From the NCBI GenBank assembly GCA_012064415.1, contig SSNU01004331.1, positions 626,069 to 690,068 on the forward strand: DNA of 64,000 nucleotides, given 5' to 3'. This stretch comes from Gyrodactylus bullatarudis (lineage: Eukaryota > Platyhelminthes > Monogenea > Gyrodactylidea > Gyrodactylidae). This document shows, piece by piece, positions 44,535 through 56,883 of the stretch. Within the stretch, counting starts at the first letter, position 1. Every line of letters begins with the position of its first letter. The notes beneath the pieces are model-generated. The model did not search any database. It was given only the letters and a program-made list of their open reading frames with translations, and was not told where the DNA came from. The position numbers were made by a program, and so were the translations under genes.

Positions 44535-44605
44535 TGTCGAGAAAATTTTGAGGAATAATCGCTTTATTTCAGGCATACTCTTCAGCCTCTAACATGCCAA
44601 ATATA
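44535..44605. repeat. Short dispersed hairpin repeat, copy 4
   Basis: CGCTTTATTTCAGGCATACT, then CTTCAGCCTCTAACATGCCA. On the minus strand it reads GCTGAAGAGTATGCCTGAAA. It lies just past the ENY2-like gene. Confidence 0.65.
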
Positions 44606-45122
44606 TAGTAAAAACAAAGAAAAAATATAAGTAAATCTGATTGGCTCTCTTGTTGATCAGGGTTGGAGGGCATTTGCATTGTTTGTCCAGTTATCACAAT
44701 GTCATAATTGTTTGGCTTTTTTGAGGTGATTGACTATACCCACCCTAGGGTGGGACACATTTCTCATACATATATGATATGAAAGTATTTAGTGTTAGGC
44801 ATAAAATTAGAATGTGGTGTAACAGTAACATATGAGGTCTGAGTATAGTATACATTGTATATATCATAGATCATAATAATAATAATAATGATGGAACACA
44901 TATGTGTAACTTGTCAAGGATGTGACTATCAGTTTTGTTGGCTAATTTGTTTATTTATTTAAATGCTCTCAACGTTTGTACAACTGACTGATGATATTAA
45001 AAGTCATTTTCTTACCCTAAGTATTTAGAAAAGTAATAACAAAATCTATTGACACCAAATGTAAATTTGTAAATCTTTTGAAATAAATTGTAAAATTCTT
45101 ATAAAATCAGTTTAGTTCCGAT

Positions 45123-45776
45123 TTAAAATCTCCCTTTTTTGTACAAGAACCCATATGATGACGTTCGTTGTGTATCTTGAAATACGCCCTCAACTACCTT
45201 TACTGAAGAGTTTTTGGTGTTATCTACTTTACCAATACGAAACCGAATAATATTTATTAGATCATCTTCAGCTATGACGTATTTCAAGTTGAGAATGACT
45301 TTTAAAAACTTCAATGGACTCACCTGAATATGGTTACTAGGCTTACAGTATCTCTCTTCTTCATCATTTTTTTCCTTATTCAATGTGGACACAAATCGGC
45401 AACCTGTCAAGAAAAAGTGAACATACAAGTATTGAATAATTTGAACAATTTGATTATATGTAGCTGTTGGGTGAGAAGAAACAAAAAATCGGAATTGCAT
45501 AGAGAAGGCTTTATTATTGCTCTCAACGCCAAAATGGCTTTGTTTAGCTTTTTAAGTGGACAGATTGATCAAGTAATCATTATCATACACTCATATTATT
45601 GTCATGGAAGATTAACCATGTCGCAAGAAATAAACACAAGACGCCCATCTAATCCAGAGATGTAACCATGGTCGTTAAAAAGGGGTAGATGAAAAGAATC
45701 AGTAAAAAGTCTCAGTTTACCTGTTGTAATACTAAAAAACAAGGTATGTGTGCCCTTGGGTCTTTTTTACTTATGG
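45123..45776 (-). CDS. Unrecognised minus-strand gene, three possible exons
   Basis: Exon candidates: 45721-45776 (TTTTTCAG acceptor, CAG/GTAAAC donor, reading SKKDPRAHIPCFLVLQQ), 45427-45463, and 45123-45403, which ends in TAA. The last exon reads NKEKNDEEERYCKPSNH and later IAEDDLINIIRFRIGKV, VKVVEGVFQDTQ and SSYGFLYKKGRF. The frame joins exactly if a 23-bp segment at 45404-45426 (GTATGT...TTGACAG) is an intron; the large intron before it is 257 bp. The C-terminal half is convincingly protein-like, but I know no match. No start codon was placed. The opposite-strand frame at 45330-45665 is treated as its shadow. Confidence 0.4.
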
Positions 45777-46091
45777 CTGAAAAATAAACTTTCCTTTCGA
45801 ATGAACAAATGTTGAGAAGATATTTTCTCGAGTCAGGTAGTTTGAATCTTTCGTACAAGCTGAAGTGAAGCCATCTTGTAATTTTCTTGGTCTTAAAAAC
45901 AACCCTCTCATCACTTTCAAATCAGTAAACATTTAAAACTGAAAAGATAGATAAAATGGAAATTTAGTGCGGACTCAAAGTATTTTATATCCAAACCAGT
46001 TTTTGAATCCGGTAAAAGTGAATTTCAACAAATCCTGATGAAGAAAATGACACTTTAGTTAGTCATAAATGATCAAATATCGATTAAAATA

Positions 46092-46809
46092 TAGGGAAAT
46101 TTACACTTGCAGTATCATTTTTTTCGTTTATTTCATTAACAGTATAATAGACCGATGTTTTTTTACACTTACGGTATCATTATTTATTTTATTTTCTTCA
46201 TCAGTATCAAAAGATGAAATAATTTCAGAAACAGTATAATACACCAATATATCCTTTCACTTTCAGTATCAATGATGATGAAAATTTACTGACACAGTAT
46301 CATTTCACTTTTTTTTTCAAAATATTTTTCCAATTTTAGCTTGGAAATTTTTTATTTATTTTCCAATTTTAACATCAAAAAATTTCGTAGAAAACTTTAT
46401 GCATAATGAGAATTTCAAGCAGCAAAAAAACTTTTCGTAGTGGATCAATAAAGGAATATAATTTTTTTAATCTACCAAATAAAAAATGGCTTCAAATTTT
46501 ATTGAGTTGGTTACGCTAGAGTTGATATAACTAATGTTAAAATTGCAAAATATTGCCAAGTTAAAATTGGAAAAATATTTTGAAAAAAAAACGTGAAATG
46601 ATACTGTGTCAGTAAATTTTCATCATCATTGATACTGAAAGTGAAAGGATATATTGGTGTATTATACTGTTTCTGAAATTATTTCATCTTTTGATACTGA
46701 TGAAGAAAATAAAATAAATAATGATACTGTAAGTGTAAAAAAACATCGGTCTATTATACTGTTAATGAAATAAACGAAAAAAATGATACTGCAAGTGTAA
46801 ATTTCCCTA
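46092..46809. mobile_element. Foldback element with about 250-bp arms built on a 30-32 bp period
   Basis: Arms 46092-46345 and about 46556-46809 are near-perfect reverse complements, from TAGGGAAATTTACACTTGC to GCAAGTGTAAATTTCCCTA. TA flanks both ends if the element is taken to start at GGG, as in Tc1/mariner elements. In the left arm the motif (A/G)GTAT(C/A)A starts at 46111, 46141, 46173, 46203, 46233, 46265 and 46296, i.e. every 30-32 bases. The 210-base loop is AT-rich and non-coding. Confidence 0.85.
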
Positions 46810-49439
46810 AAATATATGATGCAATGCGAGTCTGTTAGATCTAACTTAGATATGCCATTGATGAAATTTAAATTCGAAATTTTTAGTTCTCTGATACCCC
46901 AATCATCACTTCTCAAACATCTTCAACATATCCCAAATAAATTTTTTACTAGAATATGCAGTGCTGATTAAAAATACCTTACGAACCTACTTCTATTTAA
47001 AAAACTTGCATTCAAACGATATAAAATTTTAGATTTTAATCGATAGTAGAAGAAATATTCATTGAAAATAGTTGGCGCTAATTCAAAAATCGGCATTTTC
47101 AATTGCGATTTGGGTTATCTAGGCAAAATTTAAAATACATGGTTGGATAGGAACTTTTTTACGTTGAACAATTCTCTTTAGAATGAGCTTTGCACATCTG
47201 GATGTTAAAAAAAAATTGCCTCTCTCTCTAATAAGCCCGAATATTTGCGATCAGAATTTTTCATTTAGCCACAGAAGCTAATAATTTTATTTATATATAC
47301 TTGAGAAACCTATTTTATGGCTCAAATCAGATCTAAAACTGAAGATTCAAAACAGTTTTCTATTCTCCCCCTCACAGGATGATGAGCCGAATTACTTTCC
47401 AATTTCATTTTACAAATCAGATCTATATTTAGATGTCTTTTTCCTCAATTACTAATCAAATCATTTTTCAATCAATTCTAATTTTTTGAACAAGTCTCTG
47501 AGCAGAATGTTGATTCTTTCGATGACAAACTAATAACTTAAGGTCCCGGAGAAAATGTCCAAATAATCCCAAGTAAAAGGAGTAAAGAGAATAAGACAGA
47601 AAAAGTCTATCCTAAAAGAAAAAAAGAAAACAGGAAGAGGGCATAAAAAAGACACTTTGGATATTAATCTACAGATGTAAATATTCTACTTGCATCGGTA
47701 ATGTTTGTACGATAGATCGTTCTCATCTTCCCTATTGCATAAAATGTCAATCAAGAAAGGAAAAAAAGAGATGGCACAAAAAGGCCAAGATTAGGAGTAT
47801 TCAGACTCAGTGCACTGCCTACTTCCCCCCTCTCTCTTTCTCTTTCTCTGTCTCTTTAATCTGCATAAATATGTATGTACTGAGAGTGAGCAGTGCGAAA
47901 AATGTAGAAAAAATTACTTGGAAAATTTATTTTGATCGTTCTTGTAAAGTGTAGGTGTAATAGATTCAATATTATCATCATCATAAGAAGACACACAAAG
48001 CAGAGAGAAATGTACAATAATAAAAAAGGGGGCCATTACTACTTACTTGCTGTAGTAAGAGAGTTGTACAAATTTCCTGACCTACGATATTCTAATGATT
48101 CTCTTAATGTTATCTGAATTTATTCAATGTCTAGTGTGCTCACATAATTTTTTTTTCAGAGAGAGTAATATATCCCTTTGATGTTGCTTTGTTTGTTTTG
48201 GGAACACAGGACCCACATCAAAAAATGTGTGAGATTTTTATCACAAACACATACGCACACGAACACACTGTATAACATCGGATGGATGAATGGATAAATT
48301 ACTTTAGATTCGGAAGGGAAGAATTGTCGGAAATGTAAAGAGAAATTATCATTTTCTCTACGTGAATCTATGACATGCTCTTCTCTCCCAGTCAGAAGAC
48401 GGCCAAGATAAACTCGAAAGAAGAAAAGTTTAAAGGTAATACTAGATCAAATACAGAATCGATGCCAGTCAAATGATACCACATTCAAGCTCATTGATTG
48501 GCTCGTTTGATCATTGGATTTGATCTAGAACGTGAAAGGGACGAGAGTAGAAAGCCAAATGGAGTGAAGCTATAATTTTTGTAAGAAAAATCACTAGGTA
48601 GTCAGGAAGATGATTATTACTTGACTCTCGTATTACAATGAGCTGATTTGTTAGATCGAGAAAAATTGATGCCAATTTTGAATGAAATTTCATAGTTTTA
48701 GTTAATACACATGAAAGAGTCTAATTAGTAATTACTATTTAGATAAAAATAGATTATTGAGAAAGTTTGTGCCAAAAATTAGCTTTCTAGCTCACCAAAT
48801 AAGAAAGTTATGCCTATTTGAAGTTTGGTTAACTCAAAATTCGATTGAAAAATGAAATGAGCTGATTAAAACAGATCAAAGAAAAATCATTATCGATTTT
48901 TATCAGAAAAAAGATCCTTACATGTTATCTATTCTCAACAGAAGTTAATTGTGAGGATAATTATGAAAAATGAGTCAGACAACTTTATCGTGGCTTTCTT
49001 ATGTGAGGATTAACTCTTTGGATCTTTTGGAATTTTACTCTATTTTTTGAGAGATTAATTATTGTAATTGCCAATTAAAATACATTTTTCCCATCTACTT
49101 ATTAGCGACGATACATGGAATTTTTGCATCTAGTCTTGGAAATAATCCAAATTCTAAAAATATCCCCACAATATCTAATTCGTCGTAAAGGTTAAATGTA
49201 AATTTTCAAAATTATTTTTTCCTAAGAAATTTCATAAAATCTTTCTGTTTTTCATCTAGTATCTTTAGGGCGTGAGAGGGTTAATTTTAGTGCAAAAGAA
49301 TCTTTTCAATATAGTAATTCATTCAAATTTTACCAAAGGAACTTATTCAGGTTCTGACTTGGACTCAAATACATGAAGGCCTCAAAATTATTCAATGCAA
49401 TGTGAGATGTAGGAAATATTCCTTTGTGTTAATAATACA
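46810..49439. other. Gap, no gene called
   Basis: AT-rich with a CT-rich microsatellite near 47826-47858. A pair of TTAA sites at about 49010 and 49280, with CTCTTT and GAGAGGG inside, may mark another old piggyBac-type MITE. The minus-strand frame at 48511-48693 has no splice or domain support. Confidence 0.35.
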
Positions 49440-50168
49440 CCTAATGAATATGAAGATGGGAATTTATGATTTTTACAAAATTATGAATTTTTTCATCAAG
49501 AAATCGAATTTGATCAAGATTTTTTGGAATCTAGAACGTAGGTTCCACTTTCAGGATCTGAAAAAAAAAATTTTAAGAAAGTTATGGCATATTTCAAATC
49601 TAGCGATGTCGCCAAATCCCCATTTTTTTGAACTTTGAGTTGAAATTTTTTGTTGATTTAAAAGTGGGAGAGTGATCAAAAGTTGATTTTTAGGATCATG
49701 AATAGTCAAAGAAATCAAATATGCTGATTCAGATTTTGAGGATCCGCCCATCTTCGTGTGAAAATCGAATTTTGATTTTTTGAACATTTTCACTACTTGA
49801 AAATCGATCAAATTTTGATGATTCAAGATCCCTGGAAATTGGCAAGTCCATTAAAATTTTTATGGTCGTAATCGGTTTCTTTGACTAATGGTGATCCTAA
49901 GAATCAACTTTTGATCGCTCTCCCACTTTTAAATCAACAAAAAATTTCAACTCAAAGTTCAAAAAAATGGAAATTCGGCGACATCGCTAGATTTGAAATA
50001 TGCCATAACTTTCTTAAAAAATTTTTTTTTTCAATTTTTTTTTCAGATCCTGAAAGTTGAACCCACGATCTAGATTCCAAAAAATCTTGATCAAATTCGA
50101 TTTCTTGATGAAAAAATTCATAATTTTGTAAAAATCATAAATTCCCATCTTCATATTCATTAGTTTTA
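49440..50168. mobile_element. Hairpin-family foldback element, copy 6
   Basis: Left end CTAATGAATATGAAGATGGG; right end CCCATCTTCATATTCATTAG, an exact inverted pair of 20 bases. The arms are about 260 bases and include CAAATCTAGCGATGTCGCCA and its complement. This copy and those at 1385 and 30850 share GAAGATG ends; copies 1-3 have AAGTTGG ends. Confidence 0.9.
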
Positions 50169-52309
50169 TTTATATTGAATTTTGGTACCTTTTTTCAGTC
50201 TTGTTCTCGGGAATATTCTTACTCCTTTGAAACCATACATACATAATGTTTGTATGTGCGTTCGTGTTCCTATGTTAGAGTTAAATCAAGCAGACTACCG
50301 TTTTCTCTTCCAATAATGGCAGAAAATAACATCAACGTTGAAATTTTCATAATATCACACACAAATATTGAATAATGAAATCGTTATTAGTTCCACCCAC
50401 TACCCCATTACACATTAACTCTCTCTCTAGATATATTTGGAATGCATGCTGATACACAAGGCTGATGAATCTATTGCTCAAAATAGTTTTGATTTGTAAG
50501 AAGCTAATGTAACTCATTGATATTTTTGGTTGGTTCGCCATTTTCTTTTTTTTAGTTTATACAACATATGGGGTGGGGTAGATGCCCATCTCTGTTTTAT
50601 CTGCCCTTACTTGGCGTGTCTAATAAAGCATGAATAAAAATTTGTGGCAATGAATACACAGAGAGAGAGAGAGAGAGAGAGACAATTCAAAATGTTTTAT
50701 AAATAAATCTTTTATAATAAATGTAATGCAATAACATAAGAGAGTACTCACATTGGGTTTCCTTTTTTGACATTGATCAATGTTTCCCACCAGTATCTAT
50801 ATCTGCATTACATACAAATAAATGTGTATGATTGCCGAGGGAGGTAGAGATTACATTTACGAAAACCGATATAGTCCATTGTTATCGAGTTGAATTGCAC
50901 GGTTAAAAGGAACGTGTGTGTTTGCATGAGTACACACACACATACACAAATATACTGACCCCTCTTACGATTACAATTAAAAGACAATTCCATCGTGTGT
51001 GATTAATTAATTAATTCAAATAAACATCATTATTATTATTCAGCTAAAAAAACGTTTTGAATAAAAAAGACTACATTTTTATATAAATAATTAAATAATA
51101 ATACTATTCTCGATAATAGATAAGGGCCTCTTCATTTGACATCTTCAGATAGAAACGAGATCATAAACTATTCTAATTTACTTTTTATTTTATTCTGAGT
51201 AGATATGGGCGAATGAACGAGTAAGGATTATAATTATAGTTGAGACACAAGGTTAATAATCTTTTTTTTTCATTGCTTAAAATACAGTGCATTAGGTGGG
51301 TAGAAGTGAAAAGATGAAAGTGCAACACACACTCACACACAACCCAGAATAAATGTGTAATTTCATTTTTTAGTTGCTGTCATGAGTAGTCTAGTCAATT
51401 ATATCATAACTACAATACCAGGGTTATATAAATATATATAAATAGGAAAGTGTCACAAATGTATATGACTGCTAAGTTACCTCATTCTTTTCCCAATAAA
51501 ATAAGCAGTAACATATTGCAAGATAGAGGGAAAAGTAATAGAAGAAAAAGAAGAGGGCTTAAAACAAAAAATGAATACATCTGACAAGTTTGATAGATAG
51601 ATACTCTCTTATTAACTGGGCAAAATTTATTGACTTTAGTCTATCCTGTCTACTCTACATGGTCCAAATGAGGGAGCCAAGAAAAGGCTCACATGTACAA
51701 TTTCGATGGTTACTCTTTGAGTAACTTTTGATATTCTATCCAGACTAGAGGAAAAGAAAATATTGATTCATCAATAATGAATAAGTATGCTTAATCAAAA
51801 CGCTTTAAATGTATTTCACGGGCCATTTAAAAGAATGTTCCTTCCATTTCAGTGAACTTGTCCATATCTGTGTGTACAGCTTGCATTAGGTAATGTTTTG
51901 CATATTGTTTTATTGTACTTATAAAATTAATTAGGACCATCTATGGATAAAGTTTAGTTGTGTGTATCAAGTCAACTTCGTGTATCATTTCACGCATTGG
52001 ATGGACGATCCCTGTCATAGGACTTGCCATTTACCCCCAGAATAAACGAGTACTGAGTATATTCAGTTTTCACTGTATGGATAATAAATTATTTGCCCAG
52101 AGGTATTTATTTTTATTCTCCAACATATTTCGTAAAGGTATACTCATCATTTTCACGGTTAATTAATTATTTTATTACTCAATTTATATACCATAACAGA
52201 ATTACATCAGGCGGCATCTGTTTACACAAAAACACTCGGACTAGATCAATACTTCTCATCTTGAATAGAGACTAAATAATTAGTTATTTCAAAGTTAGTT
52301 ATTAGGTAT
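50169..52309. other. Gap with microsatellites, no gene seen
   Basis: (GA)n at about 50660-50682 and CA-rich tracts at 50931-50947 and 51325-51341. Short frames at 50347-50541, 50808-50993 and 51960-52275 have no supporting features. Confidence 0.45.
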
Positions 52310-52315
52310 TTTATT
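52310..52315 (-). other. Polyadenylation signal of the Pax6-like gene
   Basis: AATAAA on the minus strand about 168 bases past the stop codon. Confidence 0.5.
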
Positions 52316-52482
52316 TTTATAAATAAGATTTACATTTTTGTCGTTGGAATTTCAAACATTTCGATTGGTCTCATATCAGTGGTACTCTTAATTATTCTAA
52401 TGTTTTATTATCATACATTATATACGGATTTTAGTTTCATATTTTATGTACATTTGTGAAAGACAAGGTTTTCTTGAAGGTT

Positions 52483-55400
52483 TTATAGAAAACTGTTCGA
52501 TTGCAGCACTGACTGCTGTTCATTCGGATTAAAAGACTGCGGATATCCGCCATTTGAATTGATACCATTGAGAAGAGTTGATGAATGCATCAGATCAGGT
52601 GATAGGGAGGAAAAATTCGAGCTGAGATGAACCCCATGCGGAGAAACCAACGAGGAATGAATTTCAGATTGATTTTGATAGAAAGTCTGTGAAGCCAGTA
52701 AGAGACGTTGGGCATAATCAAAGTTGGCGTAGGTGGGAGAGAATTGCTGCTGCTGTTGCTGTTGACAGAGGTTATTATCACCACCAGATGATGAAGAGGA
52801 CTGATACGAGGCATTCTCATCCTGTTTACTTGCTTGTTTACAGCGTTTGGCTGTTCTCTGCTGTACCTCACACATGGGATCGGTCATTTTGGATACATTA
52901 AAGTTGTTATTACTCGTGGTTGGGGAGATGCTTGTTGAACTGGCTCCATTGGCTAGAATATCCAATTTGGCTAATGGATGATCGAATGGCTCGTTCAGAA
53001 TTTGTTGTTGATGCGAATGTTGTTGAATGGAATGCTGGGAGTCTGTTGTTGTCCCAATATTCGGTGAGCTGACCTCATTTGATGATCTGGTCATAAGATA
53101 GGAATTGTAAGAATGACTCAGGGCTGAGATATCATTCGAGTTGTTTGTCAAGTTATTATTATTATTGTTATTCTGTCCGGAAGAGTTGAAGGAATGCATC
53201 ATGAGGGAAGACGAGTCAGGACAGCCACTAAGCATAACTCCGCCACTGCTACTATTGGCCTCTGGTGGGGTTGCAGTGCTGGAACTGGGCGTACTAGCCC
53301 TTTCACTCATCTGGTTGTGAATGCTCTGATTATTCGGGGACAGTTGTTGGTTGTTAATGAGAAAATACGACTTGTTCTCTAGCTCCTTCAATGGGCTAAG
53401 AAGGTTGTTTAGATCCTTCTTACCCTGAATGATGGGCTCTTTTAGTCCCTTTGAATCTTTACGCCATTTTGCTCGACGATTTGAGAACCAGACTTGAATC
53501 TTGGATTCAGATATGCCGAAAGAGTTTGCCAATTGATCACGTACATAGAGATCTGGGTAATGGGTTCTTTCGAATTCTGATGAAAATATTTATTATTTTA
53601 CTAGTTAGTTTGACAATAAAACATTTTTTAACTTACCATTCTCGAGGGCCAATATCTGGGATGCTGAGAAAAGGGTCCTACTTCGTTGACCGTTCCTACT
53701 TTTCTTGGAGGAAGATTTCTCTTCGTTCTTCTGTGAGTCACCCAATGACTTGTCAGGCGAATCAATGACCAAAATTCTATCCTCTTCAACCTCTTCACTA
53801 CTACAACTCTCGTCATCATCTCCGTAGTCTGGATTTGAATGTACCGGGGAGTTGTAATCCTTTTCTAATGGCTCAGTTGGCATACTTTCGTAGGGATTCA
53901 CCACGCCAAGACATGTCTGATTGGATTGTAAAGAGAGCTTATTCCAGGATTCTATAATTAATGAAATTCTGAGTAAAGCACTTTTTCAATATTCATTCAC
54001 GTAAAGTTACTCACTTATCTTGTTGTTTATATCTTGTTGGTGCATAGTCTGGCTCTGGGAGTAAATACCATTGTTGTTTTCATTACTATTCTCGGATAAA
54101 AACATGGTCTCTGAAGAATATTGACGCTCATGCCTGGAGTAGTATCCGAGGGAGGAATTATCATGTGATGGAATGCTAACATAGGGATCCTGGAAATGAT
54201 CCCGATCATAATACAGAGATTCTGGCTTCGAGTTGTACCATGAAGACCAATTAGCTTGCTGACTCAAGGTTGGATTTGAACTGGAGTCTGAAACACTATG
54301 GTGATGACTAAAGTTGGAGGATGCGGCGGCAGCTGCTGCGACTAGGTTGAATTTATCTTCAAAACTTGAATTTGATGAGAGTAATGGATTGAGGCCAGTC
54401 AAGGCTGAATACCCGTTTCTCAGAGTTGACTGGAGGTAATCTTGTGTAATTGTTGAGATCTTGCTGGAGACACTATCGCACCTGGACAACTCATCAGGCT
54501 GGCTCATTTGGGGTATTTGTTGCTGGAGATTGTGTTGCGATCTAGATGATGGGGTAGGTGCTGGTGTTGTTGTAGATGAAGAGACCGAGGAAGTCTGACT
54601 GGAATTGCACGAATTTTTCACCGGCCCATTTATTTCTGTGGCCAGATTCCTTAGAACACGATTTATGGAGGACACCTGATGAAGAGAAAGAATTATCCAT
54701 TAATATTTTATTTAATATCTAAGCATGTAAAGCAAATGTAAATGTTATAAAAAAAGATATTTTTAATCCAAGTTAATCCGAGCGGTCAATGAATCGCGTG
54801 AATTAAGGGATTTGCCTTCGTGTACTTCCATTATTATTCCGTCATCTTTGTAATTATTTCATTATCTTGAGGAAAATATGTCATCTTCTTTTTCATTTCA
54901 TGTTATAGGAAAATATGTCAACATATTCCCAACGTATTATTATTGGAGGATAAGAAAAAGCTTTCTTGAAAAAAACTATTTGTATCGATAAGTTAAGTTT
55001 CTATATCCACACACACAATACTACTTTAGAACACAATAGACAATTATAATCGAGAGAAAATACTTTTCCTACTGTGAAAATATGGGCAAGTTTAGACGTA
55101 AACCCTAATTGTGGGCCTAGCAACATGAATCAGGAGTATGGTGGGTAAGCGCCAAGTGTGATACAAACAGACAACCACACACGTGTAATATTTCACTTTC
55201 TTTCACGTAATAATAATAATAATGATACTACGCTTGAGTAAATCGTTCATTATACAACAGCACAGTGAAAATATTGAATCCATGTTTTTTAATTCATTCA
55301 TTCACTCGTATCCTATTGCTCAAATGCATGGGAAATGTGGTTAGGGAGAGGTTGGAGAGGAAGTTCAATATATAGTTGATTAGATAAAATTAAAAAGTTC

Positions 55401-56195
55401 ATTTGGATCTAAGGAGAGGGGAGAGGGTTCGAGAGAGGAAATACATGAGCCACACAGTGGCTAGAGTTTCGGGAAATTATCTCAATTTTGTTACAAATTC
55501 TTACTTTTTTTCAAAAAACATTCCAACCACTACTACTAATTGCCATTTGTCTCACTACGTGTCTTATACACACACATGGCGATTATTAAAAACAAAATTA
55601 ATGATTTCTATTGTATCAAATACAAACTTACACTAGGTATATTTTCACTGTTACAGACATTCTCCTGAATGAGACGATCTCTGATTTCCCAGGCAAATAT
55701 TGATGGACATTCACGTTTGTATTGGGCAATCTTGGAGACTACAGCATTTGTGGCAACTCTTGGCTTGCTTCCACCAATAGCTTTTGGTCTGATGGAACCT
55801 GTCTCATAGTAACGACACAAAATCTTTGATACACAACCATTGGAGACTTGGAGGATTCGGGAAATGTCACAGGGCCTAGCACCGGAATGGGCCAATTCAA
55901 TGATACGCTGTCGTGTTACATCTGGCAATGGCCGACCGTTGACAAACATTCCCCCGAGTTGGTTAACACCTGAATGACCTATTGTAACGTTTTCAGGTAA
56001 GTAATCTATGTTTTGAATAAGGGTTTTGTTTAACTTTATACATCATCATGAATATATAATTATAATTGATAAATTAGAAATAAATAAAGAAGCAATATAT
56101 TTATACATGATATTAATTACTGTATCTTGTAAATTTATACGATTGACTTCACAAAGTGGCCATAATCAACTCAAATAATACAATTCTACAGTAAT

Positions 56196-56226
<31 letters not shown>

Positions 56227-56883
56227 ACATTATCAACAATGTAAATGGAGATTGTTGAAAGTTTTATTGTTCCTTCTTCTCATCAATAGAGCTTACCCTG
56301 TCTATTTTACAGGTAAAAATAGTCAAAATGAATAAAAACCAGGCCCAAGAGAGATGTTCGCCAAAAAAAAACTAAGAGAAAGAAATCTACCTTGATGATC
56401 AAGAAGGTGAAGAAATGAGTTTGAGAGAAGGACCGAGAATGAATGGTTGCTAGGTCATAAAAAAACCTTTGAGTTCTCTAGGAGTGGGAAGGTCAGTTGA
56501 GACTAGATACAATCCAGTGATGAATGGGAAGGAAAGTCATAATTTAATCAACTCACAATCTCATAACATAAAACCCCATACAGCCAAGATAATAATGATT
56601 ATTTCGAAGATTAAGAGTACACACACACAGAGAAAGAGTCAAGTAGTGGGCCTGTGGGATTTACTCTTTCTTACTTCCATTGCATTAAAAAAATTACTCA
56701 AGTATGGATTTTGTATTATTTTCAAGAGGGTTAGGATTATTCTAGGGCCTGGGCACAACAATTTCCAAAATTTCATTGATAATTTGACATAATTTGGACT
56801 AGATTAACCACAAATCACAGATGGGCTTATATAAAAAGGTAGTCTTCAGTCAGATTTATTCTTGAGAAATACTCACCGGTCAT
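52483..56883 (-). CDS. Pax6 (toy-like): Pax6/twin-of-eyeless-like paired-box homeodomain transcription factor
   Basis: Five coding exons: 56877-56883, 55632-56005, 54015-54675, 53637-53951, 52483-53576, giving 816 aa. Pax6 proteins bind DNA in the nucleus and direct eye and brain development. The paired domain spans about residues 12-140, from [10 protein letters not shown] through [30 protein letters not shown] and [10 protein letters not shown] favour the toy type. The homeodomain spans about 433-492 and ends [14 protein letters not shown], with Ser at position 50 as Pax proteins have. The linker and C-terminal half are rich in Ser, Asn and Gln, with Asn and Gln runs (CAA/CAG, AAT/AAC tracts). 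Introns are 871, 956, 63 and 60 bp. Oddities: Cys replaces the usual Gly in SKILGRYYETG, the homeodomain arm and helices 1-2 are diverged, and only 7 coding bases lie in the first exon. Confidence 0.93.
56194..56223. repeat. (GA)n microsatellite in Pax6-like intron 1
   Basis: About fifteen GA units in an uninterrupted run within the first intron. Confidence 0.9.

Noticed and set aside
45330..45665. Plus-strand 111-codon frame
   Set aside because: It lies opposite the better supported minus-strand exons, and its apparent signal-peptide-like start is the complement of their coding sequence.
46111..46300. CRISPR-like array suggested by repeats every 30-32 bp
   Set aside because: Only about seven bases are shared per unit, the array is mirrored in a foldback arm, and the DNA is eukaryotic.
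52689..53382. Plus-strand frames opposite the Pax6-like last exon
   Set aside because: They are antisense shadows of Gln/Ser/Asn-rich coding sequence.
56469..56792. A 107-codon plus-strand frame in Pax6-like intron 1
   Set aside because: No domain or splice support, and it lies in the intron opposite the gene's transcription direction.
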